This document shows, in pieces, positions 1 through 6,185 of a stretch of 13,488 nucleotides of DNA; position 1 is the first letter of the stretch; each line of letters starts with the position of its first letter. Below the pieces are notes generated by a model that was given only the letters and a program-made list of their open reading frames with translations, was not told the origin of the DNA and made no database searches. Source of the stretch: an uncultured Cryomorphaceae bacterium (GTDB taxonomy: Bacteria > Bacteroidota > Bacteroidia > Flavobacteriales > Schleiferiaceae). The stretch lies in NCBI GenBank assembly GCA_937900215.1, contig CALCFH010000481.1, positions 1 to 13,488 on the forward strand. The letters are read 5' to 3'. Position numbers and translations under genes: made by a program.

Positions 1-715
1 AGTTGGCTACAATAACCGCTACACTGCTCGTAACCACAGCTTTTGTACTAGCCGCTCCCACTTCTATGGCTCCCCCTTTTACAGTAAATCCATAATACGC
101 TGAAATACTTGTAATCAAGAATGCGAAAACCACTGTCTTGCTTAAAGAATAAGCCACATAATAGGGTCTAAATCCCAATTGCAAACCTAGAATATAATCG
201 GGTGGAGTTATCATTCCACTCAAATCTCCAGCTATATATCCACCTAAAATTCCGAGGAACATACTAATAAGAATTAGGATGGGATTGAAGATCATACTAG
301 CCAAAATCTTTGGAAGAATCAGATAAGCAGGACTGTTGATACCCATCACATCTAAGGCTTCTATTTGCTCGCTCACACGCATGGTACCCAGGGTCGATGC
401 AATATTGGAACCCACTTTCCCCGCCAAAATTAGGCTAATCATGGTGGGCGAGAACTCCAAAATAATCGATTCGCGCGTAGCTATAGCAATATAGTAAGCG
501 GGTATGATAGGATTATCTAAATTGAGAGCCGTTTGTATCGTTACAACGGCCCCTACGAACAATGATATTATTGCAACAATTGCAACCGAATCATATCCCA
601 AATAATCAATTTCTTTAGCAAAGGCCTTTCGATACATCGAAAATCGCTCTGGCTTATGAAAGAGTCTACCCATCAAGAGAATATACTCTCCAAATTTTTC
701 TATGCTGCTTTTCAC
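1..715 (-). CDS. MlaE-family lipid ABC transporter permease (C-terminus cut by window edge)
   Basis: This is the membrane permease of an Mla-type ABC importer or exporter that moves phospholipids or other lipids between inner and outer membranes, working with an MlaF-type ATPase and an MlaD-type MCE protein not in view. I read it on the minus strand from a GTG at 715; 238 residues are visible and perhaps only a few to ten are missing beyond base 1. Family hallmarks are visible: GAVVTIQTAL near residues 55-64, the segment EFSPTMISLILAGKVGS near 87-103, and the cytoplasmic coupling stretch EQIEALDVMG at 116-125. The late KGGAIEVGAAST motif is also typical. Several hydrophobic segments fit the family's membrane topology. 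An internal ATG at codon 15 is an alternative start, but the GTG gives the usual N-terminal length. It is divergent from the small lipoprotein gene, only 28 bases apart. Family assignment is firm; the substrate is unknown. Confidence 0.9.
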   Translation of the reverse strand, partial: MKSSIEKFGEYILLMGRLFHKPERFSMYRKAFAKEIDYLGYDSVAIVAIISLFVGAVVTIQTALNLDNPIIPAYYIAIATRESIILEFSPTMISLILAGKVGSNIASTLGTMRVSEQIEALDVMGINSPAYLILPKILASMIFNPILILISMFLGILGGYIAGDLSGMITPPDYILGLQLGFRPYYVAYSLSKTVVFAFLITSISAYYGFTVKGGAIEVGAASTKAVVTSSVAVIVAN

Positions 716-720
716 TTAAG

Positions 721-728
721 CGAAAATA
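721..728 (-). promoter_or_regulatory. Bacteroidota -7-like box before the MlaE-type permease
   Basis: Read on the minus strand this is TATTTTCG, matching TAnnTTYG, the -7 element of the Bacteroidota primary sigma factor. It ends five bases before the GTG start at 715, so transcription would begin at or next to the start codon. No convincing TTG lies 19-20 bases upstream, so the call rests on the -7 box alone. Confidence 0.4.
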
Positions 729-743
729 CCTCTAATTTGCCTT

Positions 744-857
744 ATGAAAATGAACAAAGCATTGAATACATTGCTACCCTGGTGTTTTTTATTTTTAAGC
801 CTTTTGATAACTCTCAGTTGTGGTGCCGCTAAAGGCTGTGACTGTCCTCATTTTTAA
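744..857 (+). CDS. Small (37 aa) predicted lipoprotein ending in CDCPHF
   Basis: This short gene encodes 37 residues from ATG at 744 to TAA at 857. After a basic start (MKMNK) there is a strongly hydrophobic stretch (about residues 10-24), then Leu-Ser-Cys-Gly, a plausible Bacteroidota lipobox with Cys26 as the lipidated residue. The mature peptide would be only 12 residues, with three cysteines in total and the ending GCDCPHF. I infer an envelope-anchored mini-lipoprotein; its function is not recognised. It sits five bases before the SprT-like gene, so the two are probably translated together. An ATG two codons downstream (codon 3) could also serve as start. The length is too short for statistics alone; signal-peptide shape, lipobox and gap-filling position support it. 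Confidence 0.62.
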   Translation: MKMNKALNTLLPWCFLFLSLLITLSCGAAKGCDCPHF

Positions 858-862
858 GCACT

Positions 863-1468
863 TTGGCACATCCACTATCCCATCACTTGCCCCAAGCCAG
901 CCTCAGTGCTGTGGTTGAATTACTTGAAAAGTATCCCATTCACTTTTTAATTACAAAAGGGCGACAATCAAAATTGGGAGATTATAAGTCGCCACTAAGC
1001 GAAAAAGAAAGGCATAGAATAAGTGTAAACGGAACGCTGAACCAATATGCCTTCCTCATAACTACATTGCATGAATATGCGCACTTATTGGTAAGAGTTC
1101 GAAATCCAAGAAAAAAGATTCCACCTCATGGGCTTGTATGGAAAAATACCTTTCAAGAAGTTATGTCACCCTTTCTTAATGAATCTATTTTTCCAGAAAA
1201 TATTTTAAAGGCATTGCGAGTTCATATGATTGACCCTAAAGCGTCTAGCACTGCAGATCACGCATTAATGGCCGAAATACAAAAATTCGATAAAGTAGAT
1301 GAAAACCTTCTTATTGTAGATGAGCTCGAAGCCAACGCCCTCTTTATTTTACCCAATGGCTGGGAAATGAAGGCTATTCAAAAAGACCGCAAACGATGGC
1401 TCTGCGAAAGGCTGAGCGATGGCCGAATGTACAAGGTGCATCCTTTAACAAAAGTTCAAAAAAAATGA
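863..1468 (+). CDS. SprT-like zinc metalloprotein
   Basis: This 201-residue protein belongs to the SprT-like family, named after E. coli SprT and related in its metal site to the eukaryotic DNA-protein-crosslink protease Spartan. The zinc-binding helix HEYAH is at residues 70-74 with Glu71 as probable catalytic base, and a third ligand is likely His89 in the following PPHGLVWK segment. An N-terminal GRQSKLGDYK stretch (about 33-42) is also typical of Bacteroidota members. The C-terminal region has no obvious zinc ribbon of four cysteines. The start is TTG at 863: no ATG occurs in frame before the zinc site, the only upstream alternative is CTG at 842, and an in-frame stop lies just before that. 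It follows the small lipoprotein by five bases and precedes purK by 16. Protease activity in bacteria is inferred, not shown. Confidence 0.85.
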   Translation: MAHPLSHHLPQASLSAVVELLEKYPIHFLITKGRQSKLGDYKSPLSEKERHRISVNGTLNQYAFLITTLHEYAHLLVRVRNPRKKIPPHGLVWKNTFQEVMSPFLNESIFPENILKALRVHMIDPKASSTADHALMAEIQKFDKVDENLLIVDELEANALFILPNGWEMKAIQKDRKRWLCERLSDGRMYKVHPLTKVQKK

Positions 1469-1472
1469 AGCT

Positions 1473-1480
1473 TATCTTTG
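1473..1480 (+). promoter_or_regulatory. Bacteroidota -7-like box immediately before purK
   Basis: TATCTTTG is an exact match to TAnnTTTG. It lies four bases before the purK ATG, in the short gap after the SprT-like gene, so it could give purKE a leaderless transcript of its own. No TTG stands 19-20 bases upstream, so this is tentative; purK may instead be read from an upstream promoter. Confidence 0.35.
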
Positions 1481-1484
1481 GCGA

Positions 1485-2654
1485 ATGACAGATGATTTAT
1501 GGTTTGCATCCTTAGGTAAACTGGGTGTATTAGGCGGAGGACAGCTAGGTAAAATGCTGATAGAAGAGGCCATACGAATGGATATTACCTTGGCCGTTAT
1601 GGACGAAAATCCGCTATGTGCCTGCTCTGGAATAACGCCCTTCTTCAAGCAGGGTTCTATTACCGATTACCAAAGTGTTCTTGAATTTGGTAGAAGCTGC
1701 GAGGTGCTTACTATTGAAATAGAAAACGTAAATATAGAAGCCTTAAAGCAACTTGAAAAAGAAGGAATTAAAGTCTTTCCTCCTGCAGCAGTAATTCAGC
1801 TCATTCAAGACAAAGGCAGTCAAAAGGGCTTTTACAATCAAAGCGGTATTCCTACCGCTCCTTATACATTGTTCAACGATTTAGAAGAGCTCAAAGTCGC
1901 GGTTTCTGATAATCAACTCGCATTTCCATTCGTTTGGAAGGCTCGAAAAGGAGGCTATGACGGCAGAGGAGTTCAGATCGTTCGGAGTTTAAACGATTTA
2001 CAAAACCTAAGTAATTCACCTTGTTATACAGAAAACTTAATTCCATTTGAAAAAGAGTTAGCCTGTGTTGGCGCTCGATCCAGCAAAGGCGAAGTAGTGT
2101 GCTATCCCCTTGTGGCCATGGATTTCCATCCAGATGCCAATCAAGTGGAAGACGTATTTATGCCTGCCTGTGTTTCGGAAATTATAGAAATGGAAGCGAA
2201 GAGAATTACCACTCATTTACTGAATGAACTCAATCATATTGGGCTTCTAGCCGTTGAGTTTTTCCTGACATTGGAAGGCCAATTGCTAGTAAACGAATGT
2301 GCTCCAAGACCGCATAACAGCGGACATATTTTTTCCGACAACTGTTTCACCTCTCAATTTGAGCAGCATTTAAGAGCAGTCTGTGGACTAAAACTCGGAT
2401 CTACCCGAATGCACTATCCTGGAGTTATGGTAAACTTAGTTGGTGCTGAAAATCATATCGGAAAAGTCTATTACGAAGGAGCTTCTCAAGCCATTGCAGA
2501 AGAAGGTGTTATTCTCCATCTTTATGGAAAAACCGATACACGTCCCTTTAGAAAAATGGGCCATATTAATTGCATTGCAAACACTTTAGAAGAAGCCAAA
2601 CAAAAGGCTGTTCGAGTGCGTTCAAATCTTAAAATCGTTTCAAATAATGGATAA
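1485..2654 (+). CDS. purK: N5-carboxyaminoimidazole ribonucleotide synthase PurK
   Basis: PurK uses ATP and bicarbonate to turn aminoimidazole ribonucleotide (AIR) into N5-CAIR, the substrate of PurE, in cytoplasmic purine biosynthesis. The 389-residue length is normal for an ATP-grasp PurK. Visible landmarks are the N-terminal glycine-rich GVLGGGQLGKML at 14-25, EIENVNIEAL at 78-87, the ATP-grasp glycine loop KARKGGYDGRGV at 152-163, Glu258 in AVEFF, and NECAPRPHNSGH at 270-281, a near-signature of the family. The ATG at 1485 is chosen because it leaves about ten residues before the nucleotide-binding strand. Its last 8 bases overlap the start of purE, giving tight translational coupling of consecutive enzymes. 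Identification is secure. Confidence 0.97.
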   Translation: MTDDLWFASLGKLGVLGGGQLGKMLIEEAIRMDITLAVMDENPLCACSGITPFFKQGSITDYQSVLEFGRSCEVLTIEIENVNIEALKQLEKEGIKVFPPAAVIQLIQDKGSQKGFYNQSGIPTAPYTLFNDLEELKVAVSDNQLAFPFVWKARKGGYDGRGVQIVRSLNDLQNLSNSPCYTENLIPFEKELACVGARSSKGEVVCYPLVAMDFHPDANQVEDVFMPACVSEIIEMEAKRITTHLLNELNHIGLLAVEFFLTLEGQLLVNECAPRPHNSGHIFSDNCFTSQFEQHLRAVCGLKLGSTRMHYPGVMVNLVGAENHIGKVYYEGASQAIAEEGVILHLYGKTDTRPFRKMGHINCIANTLEEAKQKAVRVRSNLKIVSNNG

Positions 2655-3129
2655 TCCAAATAAAATAGAAGTTGGAATAATTATGGGTAGCAAGTCAGAT
2701 TTGCCCATAATGCAAGAAGCTGCCGATTTTCTGGCGACCTTGGATATCTCATTCGAGATAAAGACGGTATCAGCCCACAGAACGCCAAAATGGATGTTCG
2801 AATACGCTGAAACAGCAGTAAACAGAGGACTTAAAGTAATCATTGCGGGGGCAGGCGGAGCCGCACATTTACCAGGCATGATTGCTTCATTAACCAGCCT
2901 ACCGGTAATTGGCGTTCCCATTAAGTCTAGAAATTCTATAGATGGATGGGATAGTGTTCTGTCCATTTTACAAATGCCTGGAGGAGTACCCGTGGCAACA
3001 GTAGCACTAAATGGAAGTTTAAATGCTGGAATTTTGGCCGCTCAAATCTTAGGAAGCCATCAAGAAAATATCCGCCTAAAAATTGAAGACTACAAAGCCA
3101 GTTTAGCACAGAAGGTTCTAGAGAGCTAG
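2647..3129 (+). CDS. purE: N5-carboxyaminoimidazole ribonucleotide mutase PurE
   Basis: PurE moves the carboxyl group of N5-CAIR to C4, giving CAIR in the purine pathway; the class I enzyme forms octamers. The 160-residue length is usual. The phosphate-binding GSKSD is at 14-18, the SAHRTP motif with catalytic His44 at 42-47, and AGAGGAAHLPGM at 67-78. QMPGGVPVATVA follows near 110-120. The presence of purK just upstream and the GSKSD...SAHRTP pattern mark the class I (N5-CAIR mutase) form, not the class II AIR carboxylase. The ATG lies inside the end of purK (8-base overlap), and the gene is followed by a strong palindromic terminator. Confidence 0.97.
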   Translation: MDNPNKIEVGIIMGSKSDLPIMQEAADFLATLDISFEIKTVSAHRTPKWMFEYAETAVNRGLKVIIAGAGGAAHLPGMIASLTSLPVIGVPIKSRNSIDGWDSVLSILQMPGGVPVATVALNGSLNAGILAAQILGSHQENIRLKIEDYKASLAQKVLES

Positions 3130-3153
3130 TATTTAATTAAGAAAACATCAAAA

Positions 3154-3185
3154 ACAAAGAAGCCCGCAATTGCGGGCTTCTTTGT
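3154..3185. terminator. Bidirectional terminator between purE and groL
   Basis: This is a perfect 32-base palindrome with arms ACAAAGAAGCCCGCAA and its exact complement, giving a GC-rich core (AAGCCCGC) with AT-rich flanks. Two converging genes, purE (plus) and groL (minus), end on either side, 24 and 15 bases away. On the minus strand the stem runs into TTTGTTTTTG, a good U-tract; on the plus strand it ends in TTCTTTGT. It therefore probably terminates both transcripts. Confidence 0.9.
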
Positions 3186-3200
3186 AATGAAAAGGTCAAC

Positions 3201-4838
3201 TTACATCATTCCTCCCATACCTCCCATTCCAGGTCCACCTGCAGACATTGCAGGCTCATTGGATGGAATTTCTGTAATGGTAGCTTCTGTAGTCAAAAGC
3301 ATTCCGGCAACAGAAGCAGCGTTTTCCAACGCAACACGGGTTACTTTGGTTGGATCAATAATTCCAGCCTCAAACATTCCACCATACGTGTCGTTCTTGG
3401 CATTAAATCCAAAGTCGCCTTTACCTTCTTTCACTCGGGCTACCACTACCGAACCTTCTAATCCAGCGTTTTCAACGATCTGACGAAGAGGCTCCTCAAT
3501 GGCGCGCATAACAATGGCCATACCTGTAGACTCGTCGTCGTTTTCGCCTTTGGCTCCAATTAATGCCGCTGCAGCACGTACCAACGCAACACCACCTCCA
3601 GGAACAATGCCCTCCTCAATGGCTGCACGTGTGGCCGCCAATGCATCGTCTACACGGTCTTTCTTTTCTTTCATCTCCACTTCAGAAGCTGCGCCTACAT
3701 AAAGCACCGCTACACCACCAGCTAATTTTGCAAGACGTTCTTGAAGCTTCTCTTTGTCGTAATCAGAAGTGGTAGTCTCAATCTGAGCCTTAATCTGATT
3801 CACACGCGCCTTAATATCGCCCGGCTCACCTGCTCCATTTACGATGGTAGTATTGTCTTTATCCATACTAATCTTCTCGCAAGTTCCCAACATATCAATG
3901 GTTGCGTTCTCAAGTTTGAAACCGCGCTCTTCACTGATAACAGTACCTCCAGTAAGAATAGCGATGTCTTCTAACATAGCCTTACGACGATCTCCAAAAC
4001 CCGGTGCTTTCACTGCCGCTATTTTCAATGCACCACGAAGTTTGTTTACTACCAATGTAGCAAGAGCTTCTCCATCTACATCTTCGGCAATGATTACCAA
4101 AGGCTTACCACTTTGAGCTACTGGCTCGAGTACCGGCAACAACTCTTTCATTGTGCTTACCTTCTTGTCGTAGATAAGAATAAGAGGATTGTCCATTTCG
4201 GCAATCATTTTGTCGCTATTGGTAACGAAGTAAGGCGATAAAAATCCGCGATCGAACTGCATACCTTCCACAACGTCTACATAGGTATCCGTTCCTTTGG
4301 CTTCTTCAACAGTTATAACCCCTTCTTTTTTCACCTTGCCCATTGCCTCTGCAATAAGTTTTCCTATGGTGCTATCGTTGTTGGCTGAAATAGAGGCTAC
4401 TTGCTCAATTTTACTATCGCTATCCCCTACTGCAACCGACTGTTTTTTGAGATCTTCAACTACGGCTATTACAGCCTTGTCTATGCCTCTCTTTAAATCC
4501 ATCGGATTTGCTCCGGCAGCTACATTCTTCAGTCCATGGGTAATGATGGCTTGGGCTAGAACTGTAGCGGTTGTAGTTCCATCACCTGCAATGTCCGCAG
4601 TTCTAGAGGCTACTTCCTTAACCATTTGAGCTCCTAAGTTCTCAATTCTGTCTTCTAAATCAATTTCCTTCGCAACCGTTACTCCGTCTTTGGTAACATT
4701 CGGTCCACCAAATCCTTTTTCAATAACTACATTCCGACCTTTTGGTCCGAGGGTTACTTTCACCGCATTCGCCAGTGCATCTACTCCTTTTTTCAGTTTG
4801 TCGCGTGCTTCTATATTGAAGCGAATTTCTTTTGCCAT
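3201..4838 (-). CDS. groL: Chaperonin GroEL (Hsp60)
   Basis: GroEL is the 14-subunit ATP-driven folding chamber of the cytoplasm, working with GroES. The 545-residue length is standard. The N-terminus MAKEIRF, the stretch KVTLGPKGRNVVIEK (about 28-42), the ATP-site DGTTTATVLAQ (about 86-96) and the GGGVAL segment of the C-terminal equatorial domain are all intact, and the protein ends in the usual flexible Gly-Gly-Met tail (GGMGGMM). The ATG at 4838 is unambiguous. It follows groS by 40 bases, forming the usual groESL operon, and ends at the palindromic terminator. This is an ordinary, complete copy. Confidence 0.98.
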   Translation of the reverse strand: MAKEIRFNIEARDKLKKGVDALANAVKVTLGPKGRNVVIEKGFGGPNVTKDGVTVAKEIDLEDRIENLGAQMVKEVASRTADIAGDGTTTATVLAQAIITHGLKNVAAGANPMDLKRGIDKAVIAVVEDLKKQSVAVGDSDSKIEQVASISANNDSTIGKLIAEAMGKVKKEGVITVEEAKGTDTYVDVVEGMQFDRGFLSPYFVTNSDKMIAEMDNPLILIYDKKVSTMKELLPVLEPVAQSGKPLVIIAEDVDGEALATLVVNKLRGALKIAAVKAPGFGDRRKAMLEDIAILTGGTVISEERGFKLENATIDMLGTCEKISMDKDNTTIVNGAGEPGDIKARVNQIKAQIETTTSDYDKEKLQERLAKLAGGVAVLYVGAASEVEMKEKKDRVDDALAATRAAIEEGIVPGGGVALVRAAAALIGAKGENDDESTGMAIVMRAIEEPLRQIVENAGLEGSVVVARVKEGKGDFGFNAKNDTYGGMFEAGIIDPTKVTRVALENAASVAGMLLTTEATITEIPSNEPAMSAGGPGMGGMGGMM

Positions 4839-4878
4839 TATTTTCTGTTTTATTTTTTAACTCTGTTCTACTCTACTC

Positions 4879-5157
4879 TTAAAGAATTGCTAGGATATCC
4901 GATTCACGCATGATAAGGTAATCTGCTCCTTCATACTTTAATTCGGTACCAGCATACTTTCCATAAAGCACCTCATCTCCAACAGCTACCGTAATGGGCT
5001 CGTCTTTCTTCCCACCACCAATCGCTACTACTTTACCGCGCTGAGGTTTCTCCTGTGCTGTGTCCGGAATGATTAGTCCTGAGGCGGTTTTGGTCTCAGC
5101 TGCAAGAGGCATCACTAAAACGCGATCTGCCAATGGGCGAATCTTTACTTCTGACAT
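4879..5157 (-). CDS. groS: Co-chaperonin GroES (Hsp10)
   Basis: GroES forms the seven-subunit lid of the GroEL chamber. The 92 residues are typical: the opening KIRPLADRVLV (5-15), the mobile GroEL-binding loop ETKTASGLIIPDTAQEKP (about 21-38), GKVVAIGGG (about 41-49), GDEVLYGKYAGTEL (about 60-73) and the ending RESDILAIL. The ATG at 5157 gives the normal N-terminus MSEVKIRP. It is the first gene of the groESL operon. No CIRCE element (TTAGCACTC-N9-GAGTGCTAA) is visible in the leader, so HrcA control of that classical kind is not indicated. Confidence 0.98.
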   Translation of the reverse strand: MSEVKIRPLADRVLVMPLAAETKTASGLIIPDTAQEKPQRGKVVAIGGGKKDEPITVAVGDEVLYGKYAGTELKYEGADYLIMRESDILAIL

Positions 5158-5262
5158 GTTTTATACTTTTATTTAGTTAGTACTTATTTGCCGGCTTTTG
5201 CTCGAATTCTATGCCATTGGAACCTTACGGAATTCTAGAGTTGACTTGCTGACAAGATGTCT
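5158..5262 (-). promoter_or_regulatory. groESL leader with a repeated GAATTCTA word; promoter not resolved
   Basis: This gap between the yebC terminator and groS must hold the groESL promoter, but I cannot place a clean Bacteroidota -33/-7 pair. What can be seen is an 8-base word, GAATTCTA on the plus strand, present at 5204-5211 and again at 5230-5237 (26 bases apart), and a nearby CTTG-TCAG-CAAG partial palindrome. The repeated word may be a regulator site or chance. Confidence 0.35.
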
Positions 5263-5269
5263 TAGAAGC

Positions 5270-5300
5270 AAAAAAAAGCATTGTCAAAGGTGACAATGCT
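5270..5300 (-). terminator. Intrinsic terminator of yebC
   Basis: On the minus strand AGCATTGTCA, a CCTT loop and TGACAATGCT form a perfect 10-bp stem (arms at 5291-5300 and 5277-5286 on the plus strand) followed by an unbroken run of eight T. It lies 25 bases past the yebC stop and is oriented to end yebC transcription before the groESL leader. Confidence 0.92.
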
Positions 5301-5325
5301 TCTCCAAAAAATGTCAGTTTGGCGC

Positions 5326-6039
5326 TTAAGCCATATTGCTGTATACAGCCTGTACATCATCATCTTCCTCAATCTTCTCCAAGAGCTTATCCACCTCCGC
5401 TTGTTGGTCTTCAGTAAGCTGTTTAGTATCCATCGGGATTCGTTCGAATCCTGAACTAATGATTTCAATTTCCTTTTCCTCCAAAGCCTTTTGCACAGAA
5501 CCAAAATCACTAAAAGCGGCGTAAATCATAATGCTATCGTCTTCTTCGTCGAGGAAAACCTCTTCTGCTCCAAAATCAATCATCTCAAATTCAAACATTT
5601 CCACATCAATATTTGAGGAGGAAATTTTGAAATGACATTTGTGTTCAAACATAAAATCAACAGATCCTGAAACGCCAAGACTGCCTCCGCCCTTATTAAA
5701 ATAGGATCGAATATTTGCAACCGTTCTAGTTGGATTATCGGTTGCTGTTTCAATTAACAAAGCAATTCCGTGTGGCGCATAGCCCTCGTAAACCAATTCT
5801 TTGTAATCTGCCTGATCTTTGGAAGAAGCCTTCTTAATGGCTCTTTCCACATTGTCTTTGGGCATATTAAAGGATCGTGCATTCTGCATCAAGGCCTTTA
5901 GCTTAGAATTGGCATCCGGACTAGGTCCAGCCTCCTTCACAGCAATGATAATATCTTTTGAAATACGCGTGAAAATTTTGCTCATTGAAGACCAGCGCTT
6001 CATTTTTCTCGCCTTCCTGTATTCGAATGCTCTTCCCAT
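5326..6039 (-). CDS. YebC/PmpR/TACO1-family translation or regulatory protein
   Basis: This 237-residue protein is a member of the YebC/TACO1 family (DUF28). Members were long annotated as transcription regulators (PmpR in Pseudomonas); newer work on bacterial YebC and mitochondrial TACO1 ties them to ribosomes and translation of proline-rich stretches. Family marks include KIFTRISKDIIIAVKEAGPSPDANSKLKALM (about 22-52), MPKDNVERAIKKA (about 59-71), YEGYAPHGIALLIETATDNPTRTVANIRSYFNKGGGSLG (about 84-122) and the acidic C-terminal domain. The opening MGRAFEYRKARKMKRW replaces the common MAGHSKWANIKHRK form; such an opening is known among Bacteroidota members. The ATG at 6039 fits this. The gene stands alone, with its own terminator. 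Confidence 0.95.
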   Translation of the reverse strand: MGRAFEYRKARKMKRWSSMSKIFTRISKDIIIAVKEAGPSPDANSKLKALMQNARSFNMPKDNVERAIKKASSKDQADYKELVYEGYAPHGIALLIETATDNPTRTVANIRSYFNKGGGSLGVSGSVDFMFEHKCHFKISSSNIDVEMFEFEMIDFGAEEVFLDEEDDSIMIYAAFSDFGSVQKALEEKEIEIISSGFERIPMDTKQLTEDQQAEVDKLLEKIEEDDDVQAVYSNMA

Positions 6040-6063
6040 AATTTGGTCTCTGACTTAGGTCAA

Positions 6064-6071
6064 CAAAAATA
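6064..6071 (-). promoter_or_regulatory. Likely -7 element of the yebC promoter
   Basis: On the minus strand this reads TATTTTTG, an exact TAnnTTTG. It ends 24 bases before the yebC start, a normal leader length. The -33 position (19 bases away) reads ATG where TTG is expected, so the upstream half is imperfect. Confidence 0.5.
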
Positions 6072-6172
6072 CAAGCCTCAATCAATTCAGCATCATTTTC
6101 TAAAAAGCCTATACAGTGATAATTCTTTGCGCACCCAATTCAATCTACCTAATGACTGAAGCCTTCCTTAAT

Positions 6173-6180
6173 TACCTTCG
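6173..6180 (+). promoter_or_regulatory. -7-like box just before the glycosyltransferase gene
   Basis: TACCTTCG matches TAnnTTYG and ends five bases before the ATG at 6186, implying a start of transcription at or beside the start codon. No TTG stands at the proper upstream distance. The divergent yebC gene leaves a 146-base gap that must contain a promoter, and this is the best candidate. Confidence 0.4.
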
Positions 6181-6185
6181 CATAG

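Noticed and set aside
2640..2966. Minus-strand open frame of 108 codons opposite purE
   Set aside because: It lies wholly across purE, whose catalytic motifs are intact; the product has no family features.
3187..4629. Several plus-strand open frames opposite groL
   Set aside because: They are antisense shadows of a highly conserved gene, low in complexity (Ala/Ser/Pro-rich) and without start signals.
5262..5510. Second minus-strand frame overlapping the end of yebC
   Set aside because: It is an alternative frame of yebC that also runs through the yebC terminator; its Arg/Lys/Trp-rich composition is typical of out-of-frame reading.
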